From assembly GCF_016706325.1 (NCBI RefSeq), contig NZ_JADJJX010000002.1, positions 124,001 through 188,000 of the forward strand: a DNA stretch of 64,000 nt, read 5' to 3'. Positions 18,535 to 27,087 of this stretch are shown here, piece after piece (the stretch's first letter is position 1; each line of letters opens with the position of its first letter). The translations under genes were made by a program, and so were the position numbers. A model generated the notes under the pieces. It made no database searches, had not been told where the DNA came from, and saw nothing but the letters and a program-made list of their open reading frames with translations. This DNA is from Methanothrix sp. (GTDB lineage Archaea; Halobacteriota; Methanosarcinia; Methanotrichales; Methanotrichaceae).

Positions 18535-19485
18535 ATGAACGACATATTTTCTCCGATAGAGGCCCTGCGCTTCGGGTGGTATACCCTGAAAAAGAACATC
18601 ATCTTCTTTTTGGTTCTGATGGTCATTGTAGCTGTCCTATATGCCTTTTCCTCTATGTTAGTGAATGTCATTGTAGCTGCCCTATATGCCTTTCCCTATA
18701 TGATAGGGATGATCTTCCCGCACCTCTACGATAATCTTTCACAAGCTCCAATAAGCGGCCCTACGATTATCCTTATTATAGTGGTCACAATAGCAGCCGT
18801 GGCGATAAATATCACAGTCGAAATGGGCCTGCTGAAGATCGCCCTCAGCTTTCGAGATAATATAATGCCCGAGGTAACGGATCTGTTCAGGAGCTATCCG
18901 TTGATTCTGAACTACCTCGCCGCCTCAATAATCTACGTACTTATGGTTTTGGGTGGATTTGCATTATTAGCGGCAGGTAATTTTTTCCTGGGAAGCGGGG
19001 GAGGTGTAGGGCAGATCATATTATCATTAGGGTTGCTTTTGCTTGCCATTTACCTGGCTTTGAAATACCAGTTCTATGGTTACCTGATAGTGGACAAGGA
19101 AATGGGGCCTATTGAAGCCCTGCTGCAGAGCGACAGACTGACTGCATGCGCCCTTAAGCCCCTTCTTATTTTCTGGCTGCTGCTTTATGGCCTGATGATC
19201 ATCATATACATTGTCCTTAGCGTGCTTTTTGCCCTGCCAATCGGCATTCTTGCTTTTTCCGAATTCAAGAGTCTCTTCGCGATCTTCGCAGCGGCCATCT
19301 TCAAAACGGCCATAGATTTCATCTCTTTCACCATCAAACTCTTAATTATAGTGCCCATCACCAAGCTATCCACCGCATATATTTATAGGGCTTTGGAGGA
19401 GCATCACATGTCATCAGCATCAGAAGAGGTTGAGCCAGAGGTTGAGCCAGAGGTTGAGCCAGAGGTTGATGAGATGATGGACTGA
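18535..19485 (+). CDS. Multi-spanning membrane protein with a VEPE-repeat tail
   Basis: This is a 316-residue protein with about six to seven hydrophobic helices. Its N-terminal FSPIEALRFGWYTLKKNIIFF resembles DUF975 / glycerophosphodiesterase-membrane-domain-like proteins, but I cannot name a family securely. A short internal duplication is visible (VIVAVLYAFSSM / VIVAALYAFPYM, 18625-18703). The C-terminal cytoplasmic tail carries VEPE repeated four times from a 12-bp DNA repeat (19430-19470). Confidence 0.65.
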   Translation: MNDIFSPIEALRFGWYTLKKNIIFFLVLMVIVAVLYAFSSMLVNVIVAALYAFPYMIGMIFPHLYDNLSQAPISGPTIILIIVVTIAAVAINITVEMGLLKIALSFRDNIMPEVTDLFRSYPLILNYLAASIIYVLMVLGGFALLAAGNFFLGSGGGVGQIILSLGLLLLAIYLALKYQFYGYLIVDKEMGPIEALLQSDRLTACALKPLLIFWLLLYGLMIIIYIVLSVLFALPIGILAFSEFKSLFAIFAAAIFKTAIDFISFTIKLLIIVPITKLSTAYIYRALEEHHMSSASEEVEPEVEPEVEPEVDEMMD

Positions 19486-19605
19486 GGCCGGCCAAGGTCG
19501 GTGCAAAGAGCAGCGGATGCAAAGCCAGGAGCGAATGGAAATCGATGACCCAATAAGCAAATATCATAAAATAATAAAAATATATTCGCCCTGCCCCCCC
19601 GTGCC

Positions 19606-20364
19606 TCATATCTTTGCGTACATCTCAAATGCCTCTTTAGGCTTTTTCATTGCCAGCAGGGCATGTATCCGGCTAATCAGCGCAGGAGAATAGGCGGGAT
19701 CGATCTCCAGGGCCTTATCATACTCCTGCTGGGCCTCTACATGCTTTCCATCAGCCTCGAGGGCCAATCCCCTGGACAAATATGCCTGCTTGAAATTGGG
19801 ATCAACTTCCAAAGCCTGATCGAAGAGCGCTTTGGCATCCTCATATTTGCCCAGGGTCATTTGAGAGACCCCCATCCGGTACAGTGCCTCCTTATATTTC
19901 GGATCCAGAGACAGGGCACCATCATATTTGGCTAATGATTCCTCATACATCCCCTGCAGCTGAAGTAGATTGCCCTCCCGGTACCAGTAATATTTGCTCT
20001 TATTGTCCAGCTCCGTGGCTTTAGCAGCAGCTATGGAGGCATTGGAATAGTCCTTTGCCGCCATATACGACTCTGCTGCTCCTGACCAGGCAGCCGCTCT
20101 ATCGCCGTCCAGCTGCAGGGCAGCGCCATAGGACTGGATAGATCCATTGTAGTTCTTAAGGGCCCTCTCTGCATCTCCCTTATGAATCCAGGCATCTATG
20201 TATGTGGGATCCTGGGCCACCGCCTTATCGAAATAGGCGAGGGCATCAGTATAATTCTTGGTCGCATAGAGCTGTGAGCCCTTCCAGTCGAAGTATTCCG
20301 TCTCCTCAGCGGTGCAAACGCCGCCCAACAGAGTTAAACACGCCAAAATGCTAAACAGCTTCAT
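19606..20364 (-). CDS. Secreted TPR-repeat protein
   Basis: This is a 252-residue protein with a signal peptide (MKLFSILACLTLLGGVCTA). About six tetratricopeptide repeats fill the rest (e.g. ALAYFDKAVAQDPTYIDAW, AKALFDQALEVDPNFKQAY, QQEYDKALEIDPAYSPAL). It should act as a protein-interaction scaffold on the outer side of the membrane. Partners are unknown. It ends about 120 bases from the convergent membrane-protein gene. Confidence 0.8.
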   Translation of the reverse strand: MKLFSILACLTLLGGVCTAEETEYFDWKGSQLYATKNYTDALAYFDKAVAQDPTYIDAWIHKGDAERALKNYNGSIQSYGAALQLDGDRAAAWSGAAESYMAAKDYSNASIAAAKATELDNKSKYYWYREGNLLQLQGMYEESLAKYDGALSLDPKYKEALYRMGVSQMTLGKYEDAKALFDQALEVDPNFKQAYLSRGLALEADGKHVEAQQEYDKALEIDPAYSPALISRIHALLAMKKPKEAFEMYAKI

Positions 20365-20600
20365 GATTTTAACCTCCGTATTAGGTCTCTTAAATCATAA
20401 TTCTTTTCAGCCAGGTTTATCATTAGTTAAATGCGAACACCATAGTTAAAAAATTTTGTGGTTGTTTTGGCGGGGATAGATATGAATCCAACTGCAAGAT
20501 AAGAAAAATACGGAAGAGATTATATAGAGGAATTATATAGAGGAATTATACAGAAATGATCATGCGATAGATAATTGATCTCATGCAGAAATAGGTCGCA

Positions 20601-21302
20601 TCATGCCCTATCTGCCTCTTCGCCCTCGATGAGATTGCGCAATATCAGCTCCTTTTTGCAGGCCACAGCCACATCATTGTTCTGCAGATAGACCATCTTG
20701 GGGGTCCACTGCAATAGGACTGATGCATCGGATGAGAATACTATTCCCCCCTCGGCCAGGCCAGCGATCAGGGGCAGGTCCTTTCTGAAGGCCACCACTC
20801 TCCGAGCATCAAGTGATATGGCCAGTAATGCATAGTGGCCTTCCAGCCTCCTGAATGCATCCATGCAGGCATGAATGAATCTCTTGCCCTCCTCCAGCCC
20901 CTCTTCTATCAGATGTGCAATCACCTCTGAGTCAGTGCTGCTGGCGAAGATATGCCCTCTGGAGATGAGCTCCTCCCTCAGCTCCCTGTGATTCTCAATT
21001 ATGCCATTTTGAACGATGGCCACCCTCTTTTTGCAATCGGTGTGCGGATGAGCATTGGCCAGGCAGATATGACCATGTGTGGCCCTCCTGGTATGGGCTA
21101 TGCCGATGTTTCCCTCAAAGTCCTTCAGGCGGTCATCATCAAATGCACCATTCATTCTTCCTACCGATTTTGAGATGCACAACTGATCAGATACAGTGGC
21201 GATGCCCAGAGAATCATAATCTATTGACTCCAGATTCTTGAGGCCTTGAAGCAGGATGGGCTTAGCCTTCTCCTTGCCGATATAACCAACTATCCCGACC
21301 AT
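20601..21302 (-). CDS. GlmS glutaminase-like domain lacking the catalytic cysteine
   Basis: This is a 233-residue class-II (Ntn) glutamine amidotransferase domain. It reads MVGIVGYIG where active enzymes read MCGIVGYIG, so the nucleophilic Cys is Val (codon gtc). Other glutamine-site residues persist: HTRRATHG (Trp of TRWATHG also lost), ANAHPHTD, VQNGIIENHRELRE and SSTDSEVIAHLIEEG. The sugar isomerase (SIS) half of GlmS is absent and not found in the downstream 230 bases. A catalytically dead, possibly regulatory or glutamine-sensing protein is the simplest reading (inference). A TATA-like aatatataaaat lies upstream at 21345-21357. Confidence 0.8.
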   Translation of the reverse strand: MVGIVGYIGKEKAKPILLQGLKNLESIDYDSLGIATVSDQLCISKSVGRMNGAFDDDRLKDFEGNIGIAHTRRATHGHICLANAHPHTDCKKRVAIVQNGIIENHRELREELISRGHIFASSTDSEVIAHLIEEGLEEGKRFIHACMDAFRRLEGHYALLAISLDARRVVAFRKDLPLIAGLAEGGIVFSSDASVLLQWTPKMVYLQNNDVAVACKKELILRNLIEGEEADRA

Positions 21303-21429
21303 TCCGATCCATCCAAGGATGATTGCAATCTATTTTTACTTTCAATTTTATATATTATTGATTCCGTTGGCTGCCCCACTGATAGACCAGACATTTTACC
21401 CCACACTATCCCGAATTCAGGACAAATGC

Positions 21430-21437
21430 CAATTGTC
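21430..21437. repeat. Target-site duplication caattgtc, left copy
   Basis: The eight bases directly outside the left inverted repeat of the IS1-family element are repeated exactly at 22611-22618. Confidence 0.88.
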
Positions 21438-22610
21438 GGTCGTGAGCCTCTAATGGGTTTGAGTTTTGTAATATGGAAAAGTCAAGAGTTCCTGCAAGCT
21501 CCAGACATGATCGATTAAGCCAGCTTGCTTCGCGGGACTATTGAACTTCGTTATGCCCATCTCATTTCTATATTTTAGAGCACGATGCTTTCGGCAGTAG
21601 TTGAAGTGCGCGAAATATAGGGTCATTTGGTTATTCAATTCTGCAGTCTCCTTAGAGAAACCTATGGTTTTCCTTGATATGCGGTTATTATCTTGTCTGC
21701 ATGTCAGGTTTTGCCGTTCAATGTAGCTGGTAGATATCATTTTGTGGTCTATATCTTTGCCAAATATGATTCTCTTGACCACTTTTTTTAGTCTACCGTT
21801 GACCCTCATTTTAATGACTTGAGCATATTGTAATAGTTCATCTACGATTAATTTAGGACTTCGAGGTCGCCCTCGCTTGCCTGTTGGTGCGAACGGCTGT
21901 AGTTTTCCATATTGCTTTCGAAGAGCTGCTGCATATAGTCTTAATCCATCTGTCACAAAGAGCGGCATTGATCTGAGTCTTTTGGCAGTATTTGAAACGA
22001 GCTGATCTGCATTTTCCTGAGATCGCTCACCGATAACATGTGAAAGCACCAACCTGCAATTTGCAGCCATGCTTATCCAGATCCAAGTTCCTTTATCTTC
22101 GTATTCACCTTCTCTGGGTAGTGTTTTTCCCCACAAAAGTCCATGCCTCGTCCATCTCTACCTTTGGGGTCTCTACATCCTTCAAGACAACTTCATTGAC
22201 TTTTTCACTATGCTTTGCTGCTTTCGAGATCCAAGTGCTTACAGTAGATGGTTTTGACTCAAGGATCTCAGCTATTCCTAAGACACTCATTCCACGCATG
22301 GCCATTTTTAGAGCCAGCTTGATCTTTTCTTCGTTTGTTCTTGTGTCATAGAATGCAGTGTTAGTTCTATCACAGAATCTGGTACCACATGTGTGGCAAA
22401 TATATTTCCTGACCTTGCCGGAGCTTATCTTGTAAGTTCCGTACACAGTGACGTTTCCTTTCCCAGCAATTCCAAATAGATTGCACTGCTCATTCGGGCA
22501 TGCTACATCCAAGAATCGAGGCTTTGGACCTCTTTTGCCCATTTTGCTACACCCCATGTAGCATATAGGAATAGGTTATATAAATAACAGCCGATTGTAG
22601 ATTCACGACC
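21438..22610 (-). mobile_element. IS1-family insertion sequence (1173 bp)
   Basis: The terminal inverted repeats 21438-21457 and 22591-22610 start GGTCGTGA and match at 14-15 of 20 positions. An 8-bp duplication of caattgtc flanks them, as expected for IS1-family transposition. The element carries one transposase region on the minus strand in two overlapping frames. It landed between the GlmS-like gene and the DUF1699-like gene. Confidence 0.9.
21450..22557 (-). pseudogene. IS1-family transposase, split in two frames
   Basis: The first part (22557-22105) has a zinc ribbon (CPNEQCNLFG...CHTCGTRFC), a helix-turn-helix (MSVLGIAEILESKPSTVSTWI) and the first catalytic Asp (VEMDEAWTF). The second part (from ~22136 to 21450) continues with WIWISMAANCRLVL, LFVTDGLRLY (second Asp) and STSYIERQNLTCRQDNNRIS (Glu). 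The frames join at gtggggaaaaac (22125-22136) with a +1 offset. Classical IS1 uses -1 slippage, so this is more likely a one-base insertion in the G4A5 run than programmed shifting. If the base is a read error, the transposase is intact. Confidence 0.75.
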
Positions 22611-22618
22611 CAATTGTC
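22611..22618. repeat. Target-site duplication caattgtc, right copy
   Basis: Exact copy of 21430-21437 adjoining the right inverted repeat of the IS1-family element. Confidence 0.88.
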
Positions 22619-22720
22619 TGCAAAAGATAAATACTTGCCGCTGGACTACACACTGGACTGCTGCAGCCTGTATGGCTCATATACTGGCCGGTGCCACCTT
22701 GAGATGCTCATCCGATCTAT

Positions 22721-23128
22721 TCAGACCATCACCTGCTCCCTGAGGATATAACGGATGAGATCCTCTGAGAGCTTTGTCTCCCTCTGCAGCTTTTTCACAG
22801 TCTCCTCAATGCTGTTTCCCTCAGACATCAGAGTGGAGATCCGGTTCACCACCCGTTCCCCGATGGCAAAATACTCATCAATATCCTTGCGATGGCCCCA
22901 AACATCTCCCTTCAAGAGCTGAACCCCCTGAATCTCCAGGAACTGCTGAGCAGCCCGGGACAGAGTCTCATGGTAGGATGGTGGAATCTGTACTGCTCGC
23001 AGGCGGGGGCATGACTGCACCAGGTTCATAACATCCATATTGGAGGCCCTGAAGGCCAGATGAACCAGTTGCTCATTTCTGTTCAGGTCGGTGATCTCTT
23101 TTTTTGAACTAACAACCCTCAGCTTCAT
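22721..23128 (-). CDS. DUF1699-like archaeal protein
   Basis: This is a 135-residue soluble protein beginning MKLRVVSSKKEITDLN. The sequence VHLAFRASNMDVMNLVQSCP, RAVQIPPSYHETLSRA and GDVWGHRKDIDEYF fits my recollection of DUF1699, a family of Methanosarcinales with no known function. The C-terminus (SIEETVKKLQRETKLSEDLIRYIL) looks like a helical DNA-binding or dimerisation segment. I chose ATG 23128 because the TATA box at 23151-23160 would place the transcript start almost exactly there. ATG 23137 is an alternative. Confidence 0.65.
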   Translation of the reverse strand: MKLRVVSSKKEITDLNRNEQLVHLAFRASNMDVMNLVQSCPRLRAVQIPPSYHETLSRAAQQFLEIQGVQLLKGDVWGHRKDIDEYFAIGERVVNRISTLMSEGNSIEETVKKLQRETKLSEDLIRYILREQVMV

Positions 23129-23150
23129 GGTACTCATCAATGCTCTTAAA

Positions 23151-23160
23151 ATATTTATAG
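23151..23160 (-). promoter_or_regulatory. TATA box for a probably leaderless transcript
   Basis: The minus-strand ctataaatat is centred about 27 bases before the ATG at 23128, the normal TATA-to-start distance. The mRNA is therefore likely leaderless; no Shine-Dalgarno site is visible. The remaining 230 bases up to 23393 are AT rich with no gene. Confidence 0.55.
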
Positions 23161-23393
23161 ATAATGGTAATCATAGTACTCCTTAATTAGATATACTGAA
23201 ATCCGAACTTGAATTTAGAAAATATTTCTTTATCGGATCATAACACCGTAAATATGATCGAATAATTGTTAAATAATTTAACATGTTTTTTCGATAAGAA
23301 AATTTTTATATTTTTTAGGATAGCAATTGCCCGGCAAGCGCCAATTAGCCAATCCATTCAGATTGAGGCGGTCCGGCTTTGAGACTCAGAGCC

Positions 23394-24386
23394 TCAGAGG
23401 TGCTCAGAACGAAAAGAGGCAATGGCTGCAGAGCAGTTCCTGAGCAGATCTCCCGCCAGCTCCTGGCTGGGCCAGGACCCCAATCCACAGTCCGGGCCGG
23501 TGGCAATCAGCCTCTCCCCGAACATGGAGTAAGCCTGGTCCAGTCTGCCCTTCATAACCTGAGGCGATTCCATCTTCAGGATCTCTCTTTCCAGGCGGGG
23601 CAGATCCTCCCAGAGATTGGTCCCATGTATATCATTAAGCTGGGCGGAAAGGGCGAGGATGTCAGTGCGGGCGATTCCCGCCCTCAGATAGGTCTCCGTC
23701 TCCTCCAGTAGATCTCTATCGATCAGCCTCAGATAATCCGGATGAGCAGCGGACTCGACGCCCAGGATGTTGATCCCCGATACACGCGCGCAAAGGCCGG
23801 CATAGAGGGGAGAGTGCAGATGCACCTCGCAGTCCATTTCCCGGCAGGGGCGGCTGGCGATCTCTAAAGCCTCCTGGATCTCCTCTTCAGTGAAGATTAT
23901 GCTGGAGTTCAAACCGAGGCTCGGCTCATCCAGGGAGGCGAGGGCCATCTTTCCTCCCTCCTTCGCCCCCTCCAGAAACCTGGAGACGCTCTCGGCCAGA
24001 GTGTAGAGGATATCGTTGTAGGCGGTGGCTCCAAAGGCGGATATGTAGAGCTCAATCGGCCCGGTGACGCAGACCCTCACCTTCTGGCCGGCAGGGACAG
24101 CCTCCATCTCCAGGATCCTCGCCTCATCCCTCTTGATCAAGAAGGGGCTCTCAGTAATATCCGGATCCTGGATGGGATCCATGAACATGCGAATCATATC
24201 CCTCAGTTGAGGGTAGGTGGGAATCTCCACTCCAGCACTGATCTTCTCCGTCAGAACCTGGCCTGCCACCTGCAGATACTGCTCGCGGGAGAGGCCATCC
24301 AGCCGGACCCCTCTGGGCAGAGGATAGCTTCCGATATCATCGAATATTATTCCCTTTATCCCGTCATTCCCTCTGCCTTTCTGCAT
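23394..24386 (-). CDS. Core MetE-type methionine synthase (methylcorrinoid-dependent, archaeal)
   Basis: This is a 330-residue protein corresponding only to the catalytic half of cobalamin-independent methionine synthase. Visible zinc/homocysteine site elements are CEVHLHSPLYAG and the late cysteine in TGPDCGLGSWPSQELA. Other MetE-like motifs are DDIGSYPLPRG, VCVTGPIELY and LASLDEPSLGLN. Archaeal short forms are known to use methylcobalamin or methylated corrinoid proteins rather than methyl-folate. It is the last gene of the usp-CBS-thrC operon, 38 bases behind thrC, linking threonine and methionine branches. Confidence 0.75.
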   Translation of the reverse strand: MQKGRGNDGIKGIIFDDIGSYPLPRGVRLDGLSREQYLQVAGQVLTEKISAGVEIPTYPQLRDMIRMFMDPIQDPDITESPFLIKRDEARILEMEAVPAGQKVRVCVTGPIELYISAFGATAYNDILYTLAESVSRFLEGAKEGGKMALASLDEPSLGLNSSIIFTEEEIQEALEIASRPCREMDCEVHLHSPLYAGLCARVSGINILGVESAAHPDYLRLIDRDLLEETETYLRAGIARTDILALSAQLNDIHGTNLWEDLPRLEREILKMESPQVMKGRLDQAYSMFGERLIATGPDCGLGSWPSQELAGDLLRNCSAAIASFRSEHL

Positions 24387-24424
24387 CCCTCATCCTCCCC
24401 TTTGCCCCTCTCCTCTCCGCTCGA

Positions 24425-25768
24425 TCAGAAAAATTCCATTAAATATTCTTTGAGAGAGGCATAACCCCCGGCCATCCTCAGGTAGTTCTCTTCCTTCTCA
24501 TCCAGGCTGGCCATAGCGGGAGGCAGCGGGGGATTGATCCCTGTGAGGCGCACGATCTCATCCGGGAACTTGGCAGGATCTGCTGTCTCCAGGGAGACCG
24601 CCGGACTCCAGTCCCCGAACTCTCTCAGATATCTCTGAAGACCGGCCCATCCCACCGCCCCGTGAGGCTCCAGGAGGACCATATGCTGGGTGTAGGCATC
24701 TTTTATTGTCTGTCGGGTCTCTTCATCGCTGATGGATACAGCATAGATCTCCTCGCGCATGGCAGAGAGTTCTGGATGCCGGATCACCCGGCCGCTCTCA
24801 TCCATCTGGCCACCATAAAGAGCGAACAGCCGGGCCAGGTTGCTGGGATGGCCGACGTTCATGGCATTGGAGATGCAGTTCTTGCTCGGCTGGATGGGCT
24901 CATATCTGCCCGTCTGCATAAAGAGGGGAAACTCATCATTCTCATTGGTGGCCGCCACGAACTGCTTCACGGGAAGGCCCATCTTCAAGGCGATCAGCCC
25001 GCCCATCAGGTCACCGAAGTTGCCGCTGGGAACGGAGAATACCACCTTCTCCCCACCTGGTGCCACCCGGGAATGGGCATAGAAGTAATAAACCGCCTGG
25101 GGCAGGAGCCGGCCAATATTTATGGAGTTGGCAGAGGAGAGCGCCAGCCCGGCCAGATCAGGATCGGCAAATGCCTGCTTGACCTGGGCCTGACAGTCAT
25201 CGAACTTTCCAGCCACTGCCAGGGGATAGATGTTCTTGCCCAAAGTTGTCATCTGCCGGCGCTGCCTCTCTGTGACCTCTTTTTCCGGGAAGAGCACTAT
25301 CACCCTGATATTCTCCAGACCGTAGAATGCATGTGCTACTGCAGAGCCAGTATCTCCGGAGGTGGCAGTCAAGATGATTATGCTCTTGCCCTCCTCTTTG
25401 AGGAAGTACTGCATCAGCCTTGCCATCAGGCGGGCGGCAAAGTCCTTGAATGAGCAGGTAGGGCCACGATCCAGCCGGAGAAGATACTTGCCGTCATAGA
25501 CCCTCTCCAGGGGGACATCAAAGCTGTAGGCATCTTTTAGCATATCCAGAAGGGCCTGCTCAGCAACCAGCTCTCCGATATAGGGTTTGATGACCTGGTA
25601 GGCGATCTGATGATAGCTCATCTGGGGGAAGCCCTGGATGATCTCCTGGGAGAGGATGGGGAGGCTCTCTGGCATGTATAGCCCCTTATCCGGGGCCTGG
25701 CCGGCCAGAAGGGCCCCTTTGAAGTCCACCCTTTCCTGGTGGCCATTGGTGCTGAAGAACTTGATCAA
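24425..25768 (-). CDS. thrC: Threonine synthase
   Basis: This is a 447-residue PLP enzyme converting O-phosphohomoserine to threonine. It belongs to the longer class of ThrC, with N-terminal FSTNGHQERVDFKGALLAG, the PLP lysine in PTCSFKDFAARLM, the phosphate-binding ATSGDTGSAVAHAF and later SVPSGNFGDLMGG. The ATG lies 4 bases behind the stop of the CBS gene, so the two are likely co-translated. Feedback regulation by the CBS protein is possible but only inferred from linkage. Confidence 0.95.
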   Translation of the reverse strand: MIKFFSTNGHQERVDFKGALLAGQAPDKGLYMPESLPILSQEIIQGFPQMSYHQIAYQVIKPYIGELVAEQALLDMLKDAYSFDVPLERVYDGKYLLRLDRGPTCSFKDFAARLMARLMQYFLKEEGKSIIILTATSGDTGSAVAHAFYGLENIRVIVLFPEKEVTERQRRQMTTLGKNIYPLAVAGKFDDCQAQVKQAFADPDLAGLALSSANSINIGRLLPQAVYYFYAHSRVAPGGEKVVFSVPSGNFGDLMGGLIALKMGLPVKQFVAATNENDEFPLFMQTGRYEPIQPSKNCISNAMNVGHPSNLARLFALYGGQMDESGRVIRHPELSAMREEIYAVSISDEETRQTIKDAYTQHMVLLEPHGAVGWAGLQRYLREFGDWSPAVSLETADPAKFPDEIVRLTGINPPLPPAMASLDEKEENYLRMAGGYASLKEYLMEFF

Positions 25769-25772
25769 GGCA

Positions 25773-26633
25773 TCAGGCTCCCGATCTTTCGCAATAGTCC
25801 ACTAAAGCCAGCAGGATATCGGTGTCCTTGAGCATTCCCATCAGCTTGCGGCTGGCCCTGACCACAGGCATCTGATCGATCCGGTTCTTGCGCATCACAG
25901 CAGCGCAGTCGCTCACCTTATCCGTCTTGAAGGCCGTCTTTGGAGGAACCATTGCCTCGCTGACCGGGATATCGCGCAGTTTTATTCTGGAGACGGTGTA
26001 ATACTTATTGATGATCTGCATCACCCGGTCCCACATCCAGACGTCCTCTCCCCCATCTGCGGACATATCCGTCTTCTCCACAGACTCCTCGATTACACTG
26101 GCCTTGATCAGGTCCCGGTCAGAGATGATGCCCACCAGCTTCAGATCGGTATCAATAACCGGACAGGCCTCGACGGCGGCAAACTCCATAATCGATCCTG
26201 CCACTGGAAGGGGCATCTCACTCCAGAGGACGACTGTCTCCTTCTGCAGGTAGGGCTCTATGCTCTCTGTTATCTCCATATCCACAGCCACCTGGATGAT
26301 GTCCGCTACAGTGACCATTCCCACCAGCTTTTTGTCCTCCACCACCGGCAGCCTTCTTATCTTGTGCTGTACCAGAAGCCTTGCGGCCTGAACAGCGCTC
26401 TTATCCGGGCTGATCACCACTGGATCGCGGGTCATGAGCAGAGCAGTCTGATCCTCCTCCCGGTTGCGGAGCAGATCGGAGCGGGTGATGATTCCCACCA
26501 CCTCGCCCTTCTTCACCACCGGCAGGCCTGATACCTTCCTATCCTGCAGGGTCTTCAGGACGTCATCCCTGTTTCCAGGGATCTGGGCATAGGCCACATC
26601 CCGGACCATCACATCCCTGACGAGAATGCTCAA
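25773..26633 (-). CDS. Protein with four CBS domains
   Basis: This is a 286-residue soluble protein made of two CBS pairs (e.g. VSGLPVVKKGEVVGIITRSDLL, IRRLPVVEDKKLVGMVTVADII, ACPVIDTDLKLVGIISDRDLI and IDQMPVVRASRKLMGMLKDTDI). Such Bateman modules bind adenosine ligands (AMP, ATP, SAM). Its start overlaps the Usp stop by 4 bases (ATGA) and thrC follows 4 bases later. A sensor of adenylate or SAM tied to threonine/methionine synthesis is plausible. Confidence 0.88.
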   Translation of the reverse strand: MSILVRDVMVRDVAYAQIPGNRDDVLKTLQDRKVSGLPVVKKGEVVGIITRSDLLRNREEDQTALLMTRDPVVISPDKSAVQAARLLVQHKIRRLPVVEDKKLVGMVTVADIIQVAVDMEITESIEPYLQKETVVLWSEMPLPVAGSIMEFAAVEACPVIDTDLKLVGIISDRDLIKASVIEESVEKTDMSADGGEDVWMWDRVMQIINKYYTVSRIKLRDIPVSEAMVPPKTAFKTDKVSDCAAVMRKNRIDQMPVVRASRKLMGMLKDTDILLALVDYCERSGA

Positions 26634-27067
26634 GACTCCTCCCTTGGAACGGTCAGGACGGGGATCTTGGAGTTGCGTACCACCTTCTCAGCCACGCTCC
26701 CCAGGAGGAACTTATCCAGGCCTGTGCGGCCCACGGCACCGACGACGATCATATTCATATCACCCTTCTTGGCATAACGTATGATCTCATCGCTGGGATT
26801 GCCCTCTACCACCTCACCCTTGAAGTCCACCCCCTTCTTCTCCGCAATCTCTTGCACCTGATCTATTGCCTCTTTTCCCTCTTTTAGCAGGAGCTCTTTG
26901 ATGCTGAACAGCAGCATATCATCGGGAAGGTGAGCCGTTCTCTGTGTATCTGCTACATAGATGGCGTAGACCCTTCCACCAGAGAGCTTGGCCAGCTCCA
27001 CTGCAACTTTTGCCGCTCTTAATCCATGCTCCGATCCATCGGTTGCCGCTAGAATCTTCTCGAACAT
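26630..27067 (-). CDS. Universal stress protein (UspA family), operon leader
   Basis: This is a 145-residue Usp with a complete ATP-binding signature (GAVGRTGLDKFLLGSVAEKV) and N-terminus ILAATDGSEHGLRAAKVAVELA. It is close in sequence to the Usp at 13815-14285 (shared DGSE, GSVAEKVVR.SK.PVL), so they are paralogues. It is the first gene of usp-CBS-thrC-metE. Confidence 0.92.
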   Translation of the reverse strand: MFEKILAATDGSEHGLRAAKVAVELAKLSGGRVYAIYVADTQRTAHLPDDMLLFSIKELLLKEGKEAIDQVQEIAEKKGVDFKGEVVEGNPSDEIIRYAKKGDMNMIVVGAVGRTGLDKFLLGSVAEKVVRNSKIPVLTVPREES

Positions 27068-27087
27068 GATCCACCTCAGAACTAAGT

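Noticed and set aside
22125..22136. Programmed -1 frameshift of IS1 type at gtggggaaaaac
   Set aside because: The second frame is +1 relative to the first, so the classical -1 A-rich slippage would not join them. An indel is the simpler explanation.
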